A DNA stretch of 64,000 nt from an uncultured Microbacteriaceae bacterium (GTDB lineage Bacteria; Actinomycetota; Actinomycetes; Actinomycetales; Microbacteriaceae): contig CAJAKC010000007.1 in the NCBI GenBank assembly GCA_903940225.1, positions 1 through 64,000 of the forward strand, written 5' to 3'. This document shows, in pieces, positions 18,553-27,340 of the stretch. The position numbers and the translations under genes are program-made. The notes under the pieces are model-generated. The model had not been told where the DNA came from. It saw only the letters and a program-made list of their open reading frames with translations, and searched no databases. How positions within the stretch are numbered: the first letter of the stretch is position 1; each line of letters opens with the position of its first letter.

Positions 18553-19758
18553 ATGTCCATCAAACGTCTTCCGTCGATCGGCGGCAGCCGACCGCAGGTG
18601 ATGCCGACCGCTGAGGGTTGGACTCAACAGATGGGTGCGGACGGCAGGCCATCGCTTCAGTTTGAGTCGCCGCGAGGCGCAAAGCCGCCGATTCACTGGG
18701 CAGACTTGTCCGTCGAAGAGCGTCAAGCCAAGGTCATTGAACTCGGTCTCCCCAAGTTCCGCGCCAAACAGCTCTCGACCCATTACTTCACGCACTACAC
18801 GTCGAACTCCGATCACATGACCGACCTGCCGGCTGAGACCCGCGCTGACATCGTTGCTGCGATGCTTCCACCGCTTCTCATCGAGGTTCGCCGGCTCAAG
18901 ACGGACAACGGCGACACGATTAAGTTTCTGTGGCGCTTGTTCGACGGTGCACTGGTCGAATCGGTTCTCATGCGCTACCCCAACCGCATCACCCTGTGTG
19001 TTTCGTCGCAGGCTGGTTGTGGCATGAACTGCCCGTTCTGCGCGACGGGACAGGCTGGGCTCACTCGAAACATGTCTGCTGCAGAAATCGTTGACCAGGT
19101 TGTGCAGGCGAACCGCGCCATCGCAGACGGAGAACTTCCGGGCGTTGACGGCGACCGACGCGTGTCAAACATTGTGTTTATGGGCATGGGGGAGCCACTA
19201 GCGAACTATGCCCGTGTCATGAAGTCGGTGCGAGCAATGCTCGCACCGCAACCCAATGGACTCGGAATGTCGGCACGCCACGTGACCGTGTCGACCGTTG
19301 GCTTGGTTCCCGCGATCCACAAGTTGGCTGCCGAAGGGCTGCAATTGACGTTTGCCCTGTCACTCCATGCGCCCGACGACATCCTGCGCGATGAGATGAT
19401 CCCCGTTAACTCGCGGTGGAAGGTAGACGAGGCGCTCGACGCTGCGCGCGCGTATTTCGATGCTACGGGTCGACGTGTATCGATCGAATACGCGTTGATC
19501 AAGGACATGAACGATCACGGCTGGCGCGCCGACCTGCTCGCACAGAAGCTCAACGACCGCGGAACCGGTTGGGTGCACGTCAATCCAATCCCACTCAACC
19601 CGACCCCGGGCTCGGTGTGGACGGCGTCCGAACCCGCTGTCATGCGCGATTTCGTGTACCGCCTAGAATCCGCCGGCATTCCCACGACGCTGCGGGACAC
19701 CCGCGGCAAGGAAATCGACGGCGCGTGCGGCCAACTCGCTGCTGCCGACAACGGCTGA
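18553..19758 (+). CDS. rlmN: Dual-specificity RNA methyltransferase RlmN
   Basis: A 401-residue radical SAM enzyme that makes 2-methyladenosine at A2503 of 23S rRNA and A37 of some tRNAs. The cluster-binding CxxxCxxC is in [16 protein letters not shown] near residue 157. The second conserved Cys is in [12 protein letters not shown] near 393. The GGE-like segment is [11 protein letters not shown] near 212. A -10-like TAGCCT ends six bases before the ATG at 18553 and no ribosome site is present, so the mRNA may be leaderless. It overlaps the DUF2200 gene by one base (TGATG). Confidence 0.95.
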   Translation: MSIKRLPSIGGSRPQVMPTAEGWTQQMGADGRPSLQFESPRGAKPPIHWADLSVEERQAKVIELGLPKFRAKQLSTHYFTHYTSNSDHMTDLPAETRADIVAAMLPPLLIEVRRLKTDNGDTIKFLWRLFDGALVESVLMRYPNRITLCVSSQAGCGMNCPFCATGQAGLTRNMSAAEIVDQVVQANRAIADGELPGVDGDRRVSNIVFMGMGEPLANYARVMKSVRAMLAPQPNGLGMSARHVTVSTVGLVPAIHKLAAEGLQLTFALSLHAPDDILRDEMIPVNSRWKVDEALDAARAYFDATGRRVSIEYALIKDMNDHGWRADLLAQKLNDRGTGWVHVNPIPLNPTPGSVWTASEPAVMRDFVYRLESAGIPTTLRDTRGKEIDGACGQLAAADNG

Positions 19759-20120
19759 TGGACACAGACCAGAAGACGATCGATCGCGTTCGCGCGATGC
19801 CCTTCTCTACCGTTTATCCGCTCTACGTCCAAAAGGTTGAGCGGAAAGGACAGCTGAAAGCCGATCTCGACGCGGTGATTCGCTGGCTCACGGGATATTC
19901 CGATTCCGAACTGGCCAGCATCGTTGCCACCGACATGTCGTGCGGTGAATTCTTCGATAACGCCACGATCAACCCCAACGCGCGATTGATCACGGGAAAG
20001 ATTTGTGGCGTACAGGTCGAGCTGATTGCGGACCCGTTCATGAAGCGCGTGCGACAGCTCGACAAAATCGTCGACGAGATTGCAAATGGACGCGCGATGG
20101 ACAAAGTCCTCCGCGCTTAG
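19758..20120 (+). CDS. DUF2200 family protein
   Basis: A 120-residue protein that matches the DUF2200 family across its length. Recognisable blocks are FSTVYPLYVQKVERKGQ near residue 17, VIRWLTGYSDSEL near 43, NPNARLITGKICGVQVE near 75, and RQLDKIVDEIANGRAMDKVL at the end. The family has no established biochemical role. Its ATG overlaps the rlmN stop, so the two are probably co-translated; whether this reflects a joint role is unknown. Confidence 0.9.
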   Translation: MDTDQKTIDRVRAMPFSTVYPLYVQKVERKGQLKADLDAVIRWLTGYSDSELASIVATDMSCGEFFDNATINPNARLITGKICGVQVELIADPFMKRVRQLDKIVDEIANGRAMDKVLRA

Positions 20121-20132
20121 CCGGGTGGCGGG

Positions 20133-21533
20133 TTAGCGACCTTGCGGGCGGATGGAACGGGTCGAGTTCCCGCCGCGACTGCCGCGGAAGTTGTTGGCCG
20201 ACTGCCCGGTGCGCTCCGAGAACTTGCTCTCGGCAACGGGACGGCCTGAGTGATCGCGCTGACCGCGCTGGGCGCGCTTGCGCTGCGCATTCGCGCCGGT
20301 CGAGCTGCCACGGGGCTGCTGCTGTTGCACTGCGGCACGCGGAGCGGGCTTCACATAGGCAGCGACCTCCCCGACCAGTTCCACGACAGCGGGGGAGGTG
20401 GGGGTAACGCTCTGCGGTGTGACGGTGATGGATGCCTTGCGCAACAGAATCCCGAGGTCCTTGCGCTGTTCGGGCAGGCAGATGGTCACGACGTCACCGG
20501 CCGAGCCTGCGCGCGCGGTGCGACCCGAGCGGTGCAGGTAAGCCTTGTGCTCGGTCGGGGGATCGACGTGGATGACGAGTTCGACGTCGTCGACGTGCAC
20601 TCCGCGTGCGGCCACGTCGGTGGCGACGAGAACCTTCACCTCTCCGGTGCTGAAGGCGGCGAGGTTTCGATCGCGCGCGGGCTGCGAAAGGTTTCCGTGC
20701 AGATCAACTGCGGGGATTCCCTGTTCGTTGAGGAGTTTCGCGAGCTTCTTGGCGTGGTGCTTGGTGCGCATGAACAGGATTCGTCGTCCCGTGCCCGAGG
20801 CGAGCATCGTGACGAGGTCTTTCTTGACATCAGCACCCGAAACCTCGAATACGTGGTGAGTCATCTCGACGACGGGCGAGTTTGCTTCGTCCACCGAGTG
20901 AAGAATCTGGTTCTGCAAGAACTTGGCCACGAGCTTGTCAACACCGTTGTCCAGTGTTGCGCTGAACAACATGCGCTGTCCGCCGCGGGGTGTGGCCGAG
21001 AGGATGCGTGTCACGCCGGGAAGGAATCCAAGATCGGCCATGTGGTCGGCTTCGTCGAGGACGGTGATCTGCACCGAGTCGAGGTGCACGAAGCCCTGCT
21101 TCATGAGGTCTTCGAGACGACCGGGCGTGGCAACGATGATGTCGACTCCGTTGCGTAGCGCTTCGACCTGTCGGTTCTGAGAAACGCCACCGAAGATGGT
21201 CATCGCGCGAAGCTTGTAGGCATCGGCGAGAGGCTGAAGGGTCGCCAAGATTTGGGTCGCCAGTTCACGCGTCGGTGCCAGGATCATTCCGGTTGGGCGA
21301 CCGGGCTTTCTCGAAGCTGTGCCGACGGTTTGCGCAAGGCGAACGACCATCGGGATGGAAAACGCGAGGGTCTTCCCCGAGCCGGTTTTACCGCGGCCGA
21401 GAACGTCACGACCCGCGAGGGTGTCGGGAAGAGTGTCGACCTGGATGGGGAAGGCGAGCTCTTTGCCATCCGCCGCGAGGACGGAGACGAGCGCTGCGGG
21501 CACGCCGAGCGCGCTGAATGTGGGGGTAGTCAC
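20133..21533 (-). CDS. DEAD-box RNA helicase
   Basis: A 466-residue ATP-dependent RNA helicase. Motifs in order: motif I GRGKTGSGKTLAF near 50, PTRELATQ (Ia), VLDEADHMADLGF (II), MLFSATLDNG (III), DVAARGVHVDDVELVI (V) and HRSGRTARAGSAGD (VI). After residue about 390 comes a disordered basic tail rich in Q, R, G and S, typical of the RhlE/CsdA-like actinobacterial helicases used in ribosome assembly or cold adaptation. GTG at 21533 is chosen because it gives the family-like start TTPTFSALGVPAALVSVL; in-frame upstream starts exist. It converges on DUF2200 with only 12 bases between. Confidence 0.9.
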   Translation of the reverse strand: MTTPTFSALGVPAALVSVLAADGKELAFPIQVDTLPDTLAGRDVLGRGKTGSGKTLAFSIPMVVRLAQTVGTASRKPGRPTGMILAPTRELATQILATLQPLADAYKLRAMTIFGGVSQNRQVEALRNGVDIIVATPGRLEDLMKQGFVHLDSVQITVLDEADHMADLGFLPGVTRILSATPRGGQRMLFSATLDNGVDKLVAKFLQNQILHSVDEANSPVVEMTHHVFEVSGADVKKDLVTMLASGTGRRILFMRTKHHAKKLAKLLNEQGIPAVDLHGNLSQPARDRNLAAFSTGEVKVLVATDVAARGVHVDDVELVIHVDPPTEHKAYLHRSGRTARAGSAGDVVTICLPEQRKDLGILLRKASITVTPQSVTPTSPAVVELVGEVAAYVKPAPRAAVQQQQPRGSSTGANAQRKRAQRGQRDHSGRPVAESKFSERTGQSANNFRGSRGGNSTRSIRPQGR

Positions 21534-21726
21534 AGTAATACCTGTTTCATGATGGTGATCAACGACGCGCAAACGCGCGGAAGCGATCGGGTGGGCGAGC
21601 ATGCCGGTTGGCACAGTCATTCGCCGAAGAAAAGATGTCAACCGAAATGGCCGGTGAGGGATGCGTTATTCGACGCGCACATCGAACAATCTCGAGTGCA
21701 TTGTCTACAGTCTACCTGCTCCGGCG

Positions 21727-22275
21727 TTAGGGGGCGAGCAGAGCGGTCATTTCCGCGATTTCCGCGGTTTGCGCTGCAATGATTGCCTCGGCAAGACGGG
21801 TGACGTCATCTCTCGTGGTGGTTCCATAGACGTCCTGTGCCATGGCGATCGCACCTTCGTGGTGGGCGACCATGTGGGTCAGGAACAGCGCATCGAACTC
21901 GGCATCACGTGCGCTCCGAATTGCCGCCATGTCGTCGTCGCTCACGATTCCGGGCATGTGCATCGAGTGGCTCATGTCCATCTCTGAACCGGTGACATCA
22001 AGCCACCGCTGCATCTGGGCGATTTCGGGCTGCTGAGCACTTTTGATTCGCCCGGCAAGGTCGAGGATGACGGGATTGGTGGTGTTACTTTCCGCAATTG
22101 TCGCCAGTTCGACCGCTTGTTCGTGGTGCGGGATCATCATCTGAGCGAACATGATGTCGTTCATGTCGTAGGGAGCGGTGCTGCCCGTGGAACTGGATTG
22201 ACCGTCGACTGCGCAACCCACAAGGCTTGTGGTGAGTGCCCCGGCGAGGGCAAGGGTCACTAGAAATCTTCGCAT
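21727..22275 (-). CDS. DUF305 lipoprotein
   Basis: A 182-residue lipoprotein. The ATG at 22275 starts RRFLVTLALAGALTTSLVGC, with the lipobox LVGC placing the acylated Cys near residue 21. The mature part has two His-rich helices of the DUF305 ferritin-like four-helix fold, MMIPHHEQAVELA and HMVAHHEGAIAMAQ. Methionines are plentiful, for example MDMSHSMHMPG. In known members these residues bind copper or other metals. A metal handling or copper-related envelope role is a reasonable inference. No metal transporter is adjacent. Confidence 0.88.
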   Translation of the reverse strand: MRRFLVTLALAGALTTSLVGCAVDGQSSSTGSTAPYDMNDIMFAQMMIPHHEQAVELATIAESNTTNPVILDLAGRIKSAQQPEIAQMQRWLDVTGSEMDMSHSMHMPGIVSDDDMAAIRSARDAEFDALFLTHMVAHHEGAIAMAQDVYGTTTRDDVTRLAEAIIAAQTAEIAEMTALLAP

Positions 22276-22388
22276 TTTGCCAGAATAACACCCGATTTTG
22301 AGAGGGGACTGTGATTCACCGGAGGGTTTAGACATCCACGCCGGTGTAGCGACTACGCTGGAATTGCGATGATGCGAAAGGCCCCGCA

Positions 22389-23840
22389 ATGACGAAAAAA
22401 CCCGCGAATTCCGATCCGAAAGATTGGTCTGAGAAGGTAGCAATTGCCGAGGGGTTGGTGCCCGTCATCGGTCGTTTGTATCGTGCACACGGAATTGTTC
22501 TTTCCGTGCACGGCCGGAGCCTGCTCAACCTGTCGCCGATTGACATCGTGCGAATTCACCGCTTTGCCCGACACATGGATGGCACTGAGTTGCCGATTGT
22601 CGAAACCGCGCTGGTGCTCGACGCACTCACCGCGCTCAAGCCCGGCCCGGCGTCAATCGACGTCGCACGCCTCTATGCCGCTTTTCGCGCGAGCGGACAG
22701 AGCGATCTCGGTGCCTGGGTTTCAAATGAACTCTCGTCAATCGCCAATCAGCAGCCAGAAGCCGAAGGCAACGGTCGAGACGTCGTTCTCTATGGGTTCG
22801 GCCGAATTGGCCGATTGGTCGCCCGCATTCTGTTGGCACGGGCATCGGATATTCAGGGACTGCGACTGCGCGCCATCGTCGTTCGTAAAGGGGGCGACAC
22901 CGACCTCGTCAAACGCGCCAGCCTGCTTCGCCGCGACTCCGTACACGGTCCGTTCAACGGGTCGATCACGATTGACGAAGAGAAGAATCTGATCATCGCG
23001 AATGGTACGGCCATTCAGGTCATCTATGCGGATAACCCAGCCACAATCGATTACACGGCCTACGGGATTTCCGACGCGATCATCGTCGACAACACCGGCA
23101 AATGGCGTGACGAGAGCGGTCTTGCACAGCACCTCCAATCGGCCGGGGCGTCTCGTGTTCTCCTCACCGCCCCGGGCAGGGGCTCAGTGAAGAACATTGT
23201 TTACGGAATCAATCACAAGACCATTACCGACGACGACAACATTGTTTCCGCGGCGTCGTGCACGACAAACGCCATCACCCCCGTACTCAAGGTCATTAAC
23301 GACGAATATGGCGTGAGCTACGGACACGTCGAGACGGTGCATTCGTTCACGAATGATCAGAACCTCATCGACAACTTTCACAGCGGAGACCGCAGAGGTC
23401 GCTCCGCGGTTCTCAACATGGTCATTTCGGAGACCGGTGCGGCTAACGCCGTCGCGAAAGCATTGCCGGAGCTCGCGGGCAAGTTGACGGGCAACGCGAT
23501 CCGTGTACCGACGCCGGACGTGTCGATGGCTATCCTCAACCTCACACTCGACAGCGAGGTGACCAAAGACGAACTCAACACGTATTTGCGCAACGTCGCG
23601 CTCAACTCCCCATTACGGCACCAGATTGACTACATCGAATCCGCTGAAGTTGTCTCGACCGACTTCCTCGGTTCTCGCCGAGCGGGAATCGTCGACGGTC
23701 TTGCCACAATCACGAGCGGAAACCATGCTGTCGTTTACGTCTGGTACGACAACGAGTACGGCTACAGCCACCAGGTTGTGAGAGTCATCGAAAAGATGGG
23801 CGGAATCGTTCGCCCGTTCTTCCCGCGCGTGAAGGATTAA
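22389..23840 (+). CDS. Glyceraldehyde-3-phosphate dehydrogenase, long GapB type
   Basis: A 483-residue GAPDH with an N-terminal extension of about 130 residues before the Rossmann loop VLYGFGRIGRLVARIL. The catalytic Cys is in SAASCTTNAITP near residue 296, and VYVWYDNEYGYSHQV near the end is the usual C-terminal signature. The size and layout resemble C. glutamicum GapB (about 480 residues), which accepts NADP and works in gluconeogenesis, unlike the usual 330-residue glycolytic enzyme. No second gap gene is visible in the window, so its direction in the cell cannot be judged. The function of the extension is not known to me. Confidence 0.88.
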   Translation: MTKKPANSDPKDWSEKVAIAEGLVPVIGRLYRAHGIVLSVHGRSLLNLSPIDIVRIHRFARHMDGTELPIVETALVLDALTALKPGPASIDVARLYAAFRASGQSDLGAWVSNELSSIANQQPEAEGNGRDVVLYGFGRIGRLVARILLARASDIQGLRLRAIVVRKGGDTDLVKRASLLRRDSVHGPFNGSITIDEEKNLIIANGTAIQVIYADNPATIDYTAYGISDAIIVDNTGKWRDESGLAQHLQSAGASRVLLTAPGRGSVKNIVYGINHKTITDDDNIVSAASCTTNAITPVLKVINDEYGVSYGHVETVHSFTNDQNLIDNFHSGDRRGRSAVLNMVISETGAANAVAKALPELAGKLTGNAIRVPTPDVSMAILNLTLDSEVTKDELNTYLRNVALNSPLRHQIDYIESAEVVSTDFLGSRRAGIVDGLATITSGNHAVVYVWYDNEYGYSHQVVRVIEKMGGIVRPFFPRVKD

Positions 23841-23842
23841 CC

Positions 23843-25111
23843 GTGACGGTGCGTCTAAACCGCCGAATACACCCCGCATGGATCGTCGCCGCGGTTGCGT
23901 TTATCGCGTTGATGGGTGCTGCCGGCTTCCGTGCTGCGCCGGGCGTCCTCATGGTCGATCTCAACGATGAATTTGGCTGGTCCATCTCGTCGATGTCCGT
24001 GGCGGTCAGCGTCAACATCCTGCTCTACGGGCTGACCGCACCGTTCGCCGCAGCCCTGATTGGACGGTTCGGGCTCCGCTCGGTGACACTGGCCGCACTC
24101 GTCCTTATCGCCGCAGGTTCTGGGCTTACCGTGTTCGTGACATCCGAATGGGTCCTTTATCTGACGTGGGGACTCCTCATCGGGTTGGGGAGTGGCTCAA
24201 TGGCGCTCGTGTTTGCCGCGGAGATTTCCAACACCTGGTTCGTGACTCGAAAAGGACTGGTCACCGGAATTCTCTCGGCCGGAAGCGCCACCGGGCAACT
24301 CGTCTTTCTGCCCGTGATTGGTGTCCTTTCGGAGTCAACCGGTTGGCGCGCAGCTTCACTCGTGGTTTCTGGCGCCGCCTTGGCCGTCGTCCCACTCGTG
24401 TACCTCTTCGTTCGAAACCATCCCAGCGAACTCGGTGTTGATGCGTTCGGCGCGATACCGGGGACGACCCCACCGCGCGTCCGACACACGGGCGCGATGT
24501 CGCGCGCGTTGAGTGGGTTGCGCGACGCGGCGAAGACCCGCAGTTTCTGGGCTCTGGCCGCGGCGTTCTTCATTTGTGGTGCAACAACGAACGGTCTCGT
24601 CGGAGTCCACTTCATTCCGTCTGCTCACGATCACGGTATGTCGATCACGGTTGCGGCCGGACTGCTTGCCGTCGTGGGAGTCTTCGACATCGTCGGAACG
24701 GTCGCCTCAGGTTGGTTGACGGATCGAATTAATCCGCGTTACCTGTTGACTGGGTATTACGCATTTCGAGGCGTCGGTCTTGCCTTCCTTCCACTGCTGC
24801 TGTCCAACGAGGTTCACCCGTCCATTATCATCTTTGTCGTTGTGTACGGGCTTGACTGGGTTGCGACGGTTCCGCCCACTATCGCACTGTGCCGTGAGTA
24901 CTTTGGCGAGCGCTCCGGAATTGTTTTTGGATGGGTTTTTGCTTCCCACCAGGTCGGTGCTGCTTTCGCAGCGACCGCCGCGGGATTAGTCCGTGACCTG
25001 TTCGGCGACTATGCCTACGCCTGGATCGGCGGAGCCATTTTGTGTGTCGTCGCGGCCGTTTTTTCCTATGTGGTCAAGGCGCCGCGTGGCGGAGTGTGGG
25101 CTAAGGCTTAG
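23843..25111 (+). CDS. MFS transporter, monocarboxylate/oxalate-formate-like
   Basis: A 422-residue membrane protein with about 12 hydrophobic segments. The two six-helix halves are separated by a basic loop near residue 210 (TTPPRVRHTGAMSRALSGLR). The N-terminal half carries LIGRFGLRSV between helices 2 and 3 and ALVFAAEISNTWFVTRKGLV after helix 4, resembling the OFA/monocarboxylate branch of the family. The substrate is not known. GTG at 23843 begins two bases after gapB ends, so the two genes are probably co-transcribed, which would suit import of a gluconeogenic organic acid (inference). Confidence 0.82.
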   Translation: MTVRLNRRIHPAWIVAAVAFIALMGAAGFRAAPGVLMVDLNDEFGWSISSMSVAVSVNILLYGLTAPFAAALIGRFGLRSVTLAALVLIAAGSGLTVFVTSEWVLYLTWGLLIGLGSGSMALVFAAEISNTWFVTRKGLVTGILSAGSATGQLVFLPVIGVLSESTGWRAASLVVSGAALAVVPLVYLFVRNHPSELGVDAFGAIPGTTPPRVRHTGAMSRALSGLRDAAKTRSFWALAAAFFICGATTNGLVGVHFIPSAHDHGMSITVAAGLLAVVGVFDIVGTVASGWLTDRINPRYLLTGYYAFRGVGLAFLPLLLSNEVHPSIIIFVVVYGLDWVATVPPTIALCREYFGERSGIVFGWVFASHQVGAAFAATAAGLVRDLFGDYAYAWIGGAILCVVAAVFSYVVKAPRGGVWAKA

Positions 25112-25114
25112 TGC

Positions 25115-26065
25115 CTAGCGACGACGACGTCGAAGAATTCCAGTGCCGGCGATGACCGCGCCGGCCGCAACCGCTACAAGCGCACCAAGGTTCACGTCAA
25201 GCCCGGTTGACGAGAGTTCCGACTCGTCGACCTGAGTGACACCCCAGAGTGCGGCATTGAAATCCAAGTCGTATGCTGCGCCGGTCACTCCAATTACGAC
25301 GCCACTCGAATCAAGTTCGAATTCCCCCAGCACGGAATCTTCGACCGTGAGCGTCTGCGGGACGGTGAGCTCGCGATCAACTGCAAGCGAGTTCGTGCCG
25401 GGCTCGTGAATCTCGGCAACAACAAGGGATGAGCTGGAGGGGCAGGTCGCGTCCACATAACTTGTCGCAAAGACGAGGTCTCCCCATGAGAATGTCGCGT
25501 AATATCCGACGGTGGACCGTTGTTCCTCGCTGTAGCCATCGACTTCGAACAAAGTCCCGGTGTTCCACGGACCGTAGAGGTCAGGCTGGTAATCAGCAGC
25601 CATTTCGCGGCTGGCGGTGGGGAACAATTGTTCGGCTGAAAAGTACGTCACTTCATTGAGGGTCACTCCGGCATCGGACTGAACGCCAACCGATGGGTCG
25701 GTGACTGAATCCGCTAAACAGAAAAACGCGTGCCACGAGAATTCGTAGGGTGCGAAGCCGGCATCGATGTACCACTGCGTCTGTTCCGCTTCGGTCAGAC
25801 CGTCGTAACCAGCGGTCGATTGCACGTCGACTAGGGTTTCACCGTCGAACAGCCGGTACACGTATTCGTCGTAGGCGCCCCCAGGCGATGAGGGAATCAC
25901 CGTACCGGAGTCGTAGCTGAACCCATCGTGGTCCGTTTCCCACGCCGTCGCGGAGAGTGTAGTTCCCGGGGTGACGGTGGTTGTTGAGGCAGTCGCCATA
26001 TTTGGCGCGCCGACGAATGCCATGACGGCGAACGTTGACGCGAGGGCGAGACGAAGGGTTTTCAT
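25115..26065 (-). CDS. Acidic secreted protein with LSSTG-type sorting signal
   Basis: A 316-residue exported protein of unknown role. The signal peptide is MKTLRLALASTFAVMAFVGA with a likely cleavage after ATAS near residue 27. The mature part is acidic and aromatic, with two cysteines (AFFCLADS and VDATCPSSS). The C-terminus reads ELSSTG, a hydrophobic helix (ALVAVAAGAVIAGTGI) and LRRRRR. This has the same architecture as the LAPTG protein at 17480, though the two are not obvious copies of each other. It ends three bases from the convergent MFS gene. Confidence 0.8.
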   Translation of the reverse strand: MKTLRLALASTFAVMAFVGAPNMATASTTTVTPGTTLSATAWETDHDGFSYDSGTVIPSSPGGAYDEYVYRLFDGETLVDVQSTAGYDGLTEAEQTQWYIDAGFAPYEFSWHAFFCLADSVTDPSVGVQSDAGVTLNEVTYFSAEQLFPTASREMAADYQPDLYGPWNTGTLFEVDGYSEEQRSTVGYYATFSWGDLVFATSYVDATCPSSSSLVVAEIHEPGTNSLAVDRELTVPQTLTVEDSVLGEFELDSSGVVIGVTGAAYDLDFNAALWGVTQVDESELSSTGLDVNLGALVAVAAGAVIAGTGILRRRRR

Positions 26066-26104
26066 AGTGTCACGCTACTACAAGGGCCGGCACGGCACGG
26101 AAAG

Positions 26105-26500
26105 TTAGAGAATCTCCGACAGCAGGGTCTCAACGCGCGATTTGATCTCGTCTCGAATCGGCCGAACGGACTCGATTCCTTGACCGGCGGGGTCTTCGAG
26201 AACCCAATCCTCGTAACGTTTGCCGGGGAAGAACGGGCACGTGTCACCACACCCCATGGTGATGACGACGTCGCTGTCCTTGACGGCTTCGGTCGTCAGG
26301 ACCTTGGGCTGGTTTGTCGCGATATCGATGCCGACCTCGTGCATCGCCTCGACCGCGACCGGGTTGATGGAATCGGCGGGCGCCGAACCGGCGGAAAGAA
26401 CCTGTACACGGTCACCCGCAAGGTGCTGGAGCCAGCCAGCAGCCATTTGGGACCTACCGGCATTGTGGACACACACGAACAAAACGGTGGGTATGGTCAT
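26105..26500 (-). CDS. arsC: Arsenate reductase, low-molecular-weight phosphatase type
   Basis: A 131-residue protein-tyrosine-phosphatase-fold enzyme reducing arsenate to arsenite. The active-site loop is VLFVCVHNAGRSQMAAGW near residue 5, with the CX5R motif. VITMGCGDTCPFFPGKRYEDW near 75-95 supplies the redox cysteine region and WVLEDPAGQ the acid Asp. Whether thioredoxin or mycothiol/mycoredoxin is the reductant cannot be told. The ATG at 26500 gives the usual TIPTVLFVC start; GTG at 26518 would add six residues. The upstream gene on the same strand is an aquaporin. Confidence 0.92.
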   Translation of the reverse strand: MTIPTVLFVCVHNAGRSQMAAGWLQHLAGDRVQVLSAGSAPADSINPVAVEAMHEVGIDIATNQPKVLTTEAVKDSDVVITMGCGDTCPFFPGKRYEDWVLEDPAGQGIESVRPIRDEIKSRVETLLSEIL

Positions 26501-26539
26501 GGAGTCAACCATAACCACCCCCGGTGAACGAAAGGTGAA

Positions 26540-27199
26540 CTATTTCTTGGGTGCCGCGAAGTTGGCGACAACCGCGACGAGCACGGCACCGATCAGTTGG
26601 ATGCCGATGAACGGACCGACTCCGGCGACTCCGGCCGTCGTGAACGAATCCGTGAACATGTGGCCAAAGGTGACGGCGGGGTTCGCCATGCACCCGGTCG
26701 GTGTAAGCAAAATTGCCGTACCGATCCACAGCGGGACGAGCACGTTGAGACCTTCTCCACCCGTGCGGCGGATCATCGTGACGATGATGCCGACCAGGAC
26801 GACGGTGCAGAGCAGCTCACTTCCGAGCAGTGCCACGGTGGGAACGGATCCCTGTGTCGTCGCAATCAGGTCAGCGCCCCAGAGGAAGTTTGCGCTGACG
26901 GCGGCGATAAATGCGCCGAGCAACTGAGCGCCGATGTAGGGCACCGCGACCGACGTCTTGGAATGACCGGCGATGGTCAGGCCGATCGTCACGGCAGGGT
27001 TGAAGTGGCCACCGGAAATGGGGCCACCGATGGTGATTCCGATCGCTAGCGCGAGCGCGCTGACGATGGCGATACCGAGCAACGTGATGCCGGGGTTGCC
27101 CGTCAGAATGTCGAGTTGATATCCGGTTCCGATTTGCGCAATAACCAGCAGAGCGGTTCCGAGGAATTCAACGAGAAGGGATCGAGTAAGTGTTGTCAT
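26540..27199 (-). CDS. Aquaporin/aquaglyceroporin linked to arsC
   Basis: A 219-residue six-helix channel. The two pore half-helices carry GGHFNPAVTIGL near residue 59 and GCMANPAVTFGH near 171, so both NPA motifs are intact. The protein starts MTTLTRSLLVEFLGTALLV; the upstream in-frame codons are unconserved. It lies directly upstream of arsC on the same strand with a 39-base gap. In Sinorhizobium meliloti a paired aquaglyceroporin lets arsenite made by ArsC leave the cell, and no ArsB or Acr3 pump is seen here, so the same role is likely. Arsenite export remains an inference. Confidence 0.87.
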   Translation of the reverse strand: MTTLTRSLLVEFLGTALLVIAQIGTGYQLDILTGNPGITLLGIAIVSALALAIGITIGGPISGGHFNPAVTIGLTIAGHSKTSVAVPYIGAQLLGAFIAAVSANFLWGADLIATTQGSVPTVALLGSELLCTVVLVGIIVTMIRRTGGEGLNVLVPLWIGTAILLTPTGCMANPAVTFGHMFTDSFTTAGVAGVGPFIGIQLIGAVLVAVVANFAAPKK

Positions 27200-27282
27200 G
27201 GTGTCATCGTAACGAGCGGCGGAGCGGATTGTACGGAGGCAAACGCGGGATTGTGCCGTCGAGCAACCGCGGTTCATTCTGG

Positions 27283-27301
27283 TAAGGTAAGCCTTACCTC
27301 G
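27283..27301 (+). promoter_or_regulatory. DtxR/IdeR-type iron box upstream of efeU
   Basis: The 19-base segment TAAGGTAAGCCTTACCTCG fits the actinobacterial iron-box consensus TWAGGTWAGSCTWACCTWA at 17 of 19 positions and is nearly palindromic (AGGTAAG/CCTTACCT). It lies 39 bases before the start codon of the FTR1-type iron permease. Binding of a Fe2+-loaded DtxR/IdeR repressor here would give expression only in low iron. The regulator gene is not in the window. Confidence 0.8.
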
Positions 27302-27340
27302 TCAATCTGGAAATACCGGCCTGCCGGGGTGGAGAAAATT

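Noticed and set aside
20250..21158. A 302-codon plus-strand frame antisense to the DEAD-box helicase
   Set aside because: The minus-strand frame holds all helicase motifs; the plus-strand product has none.
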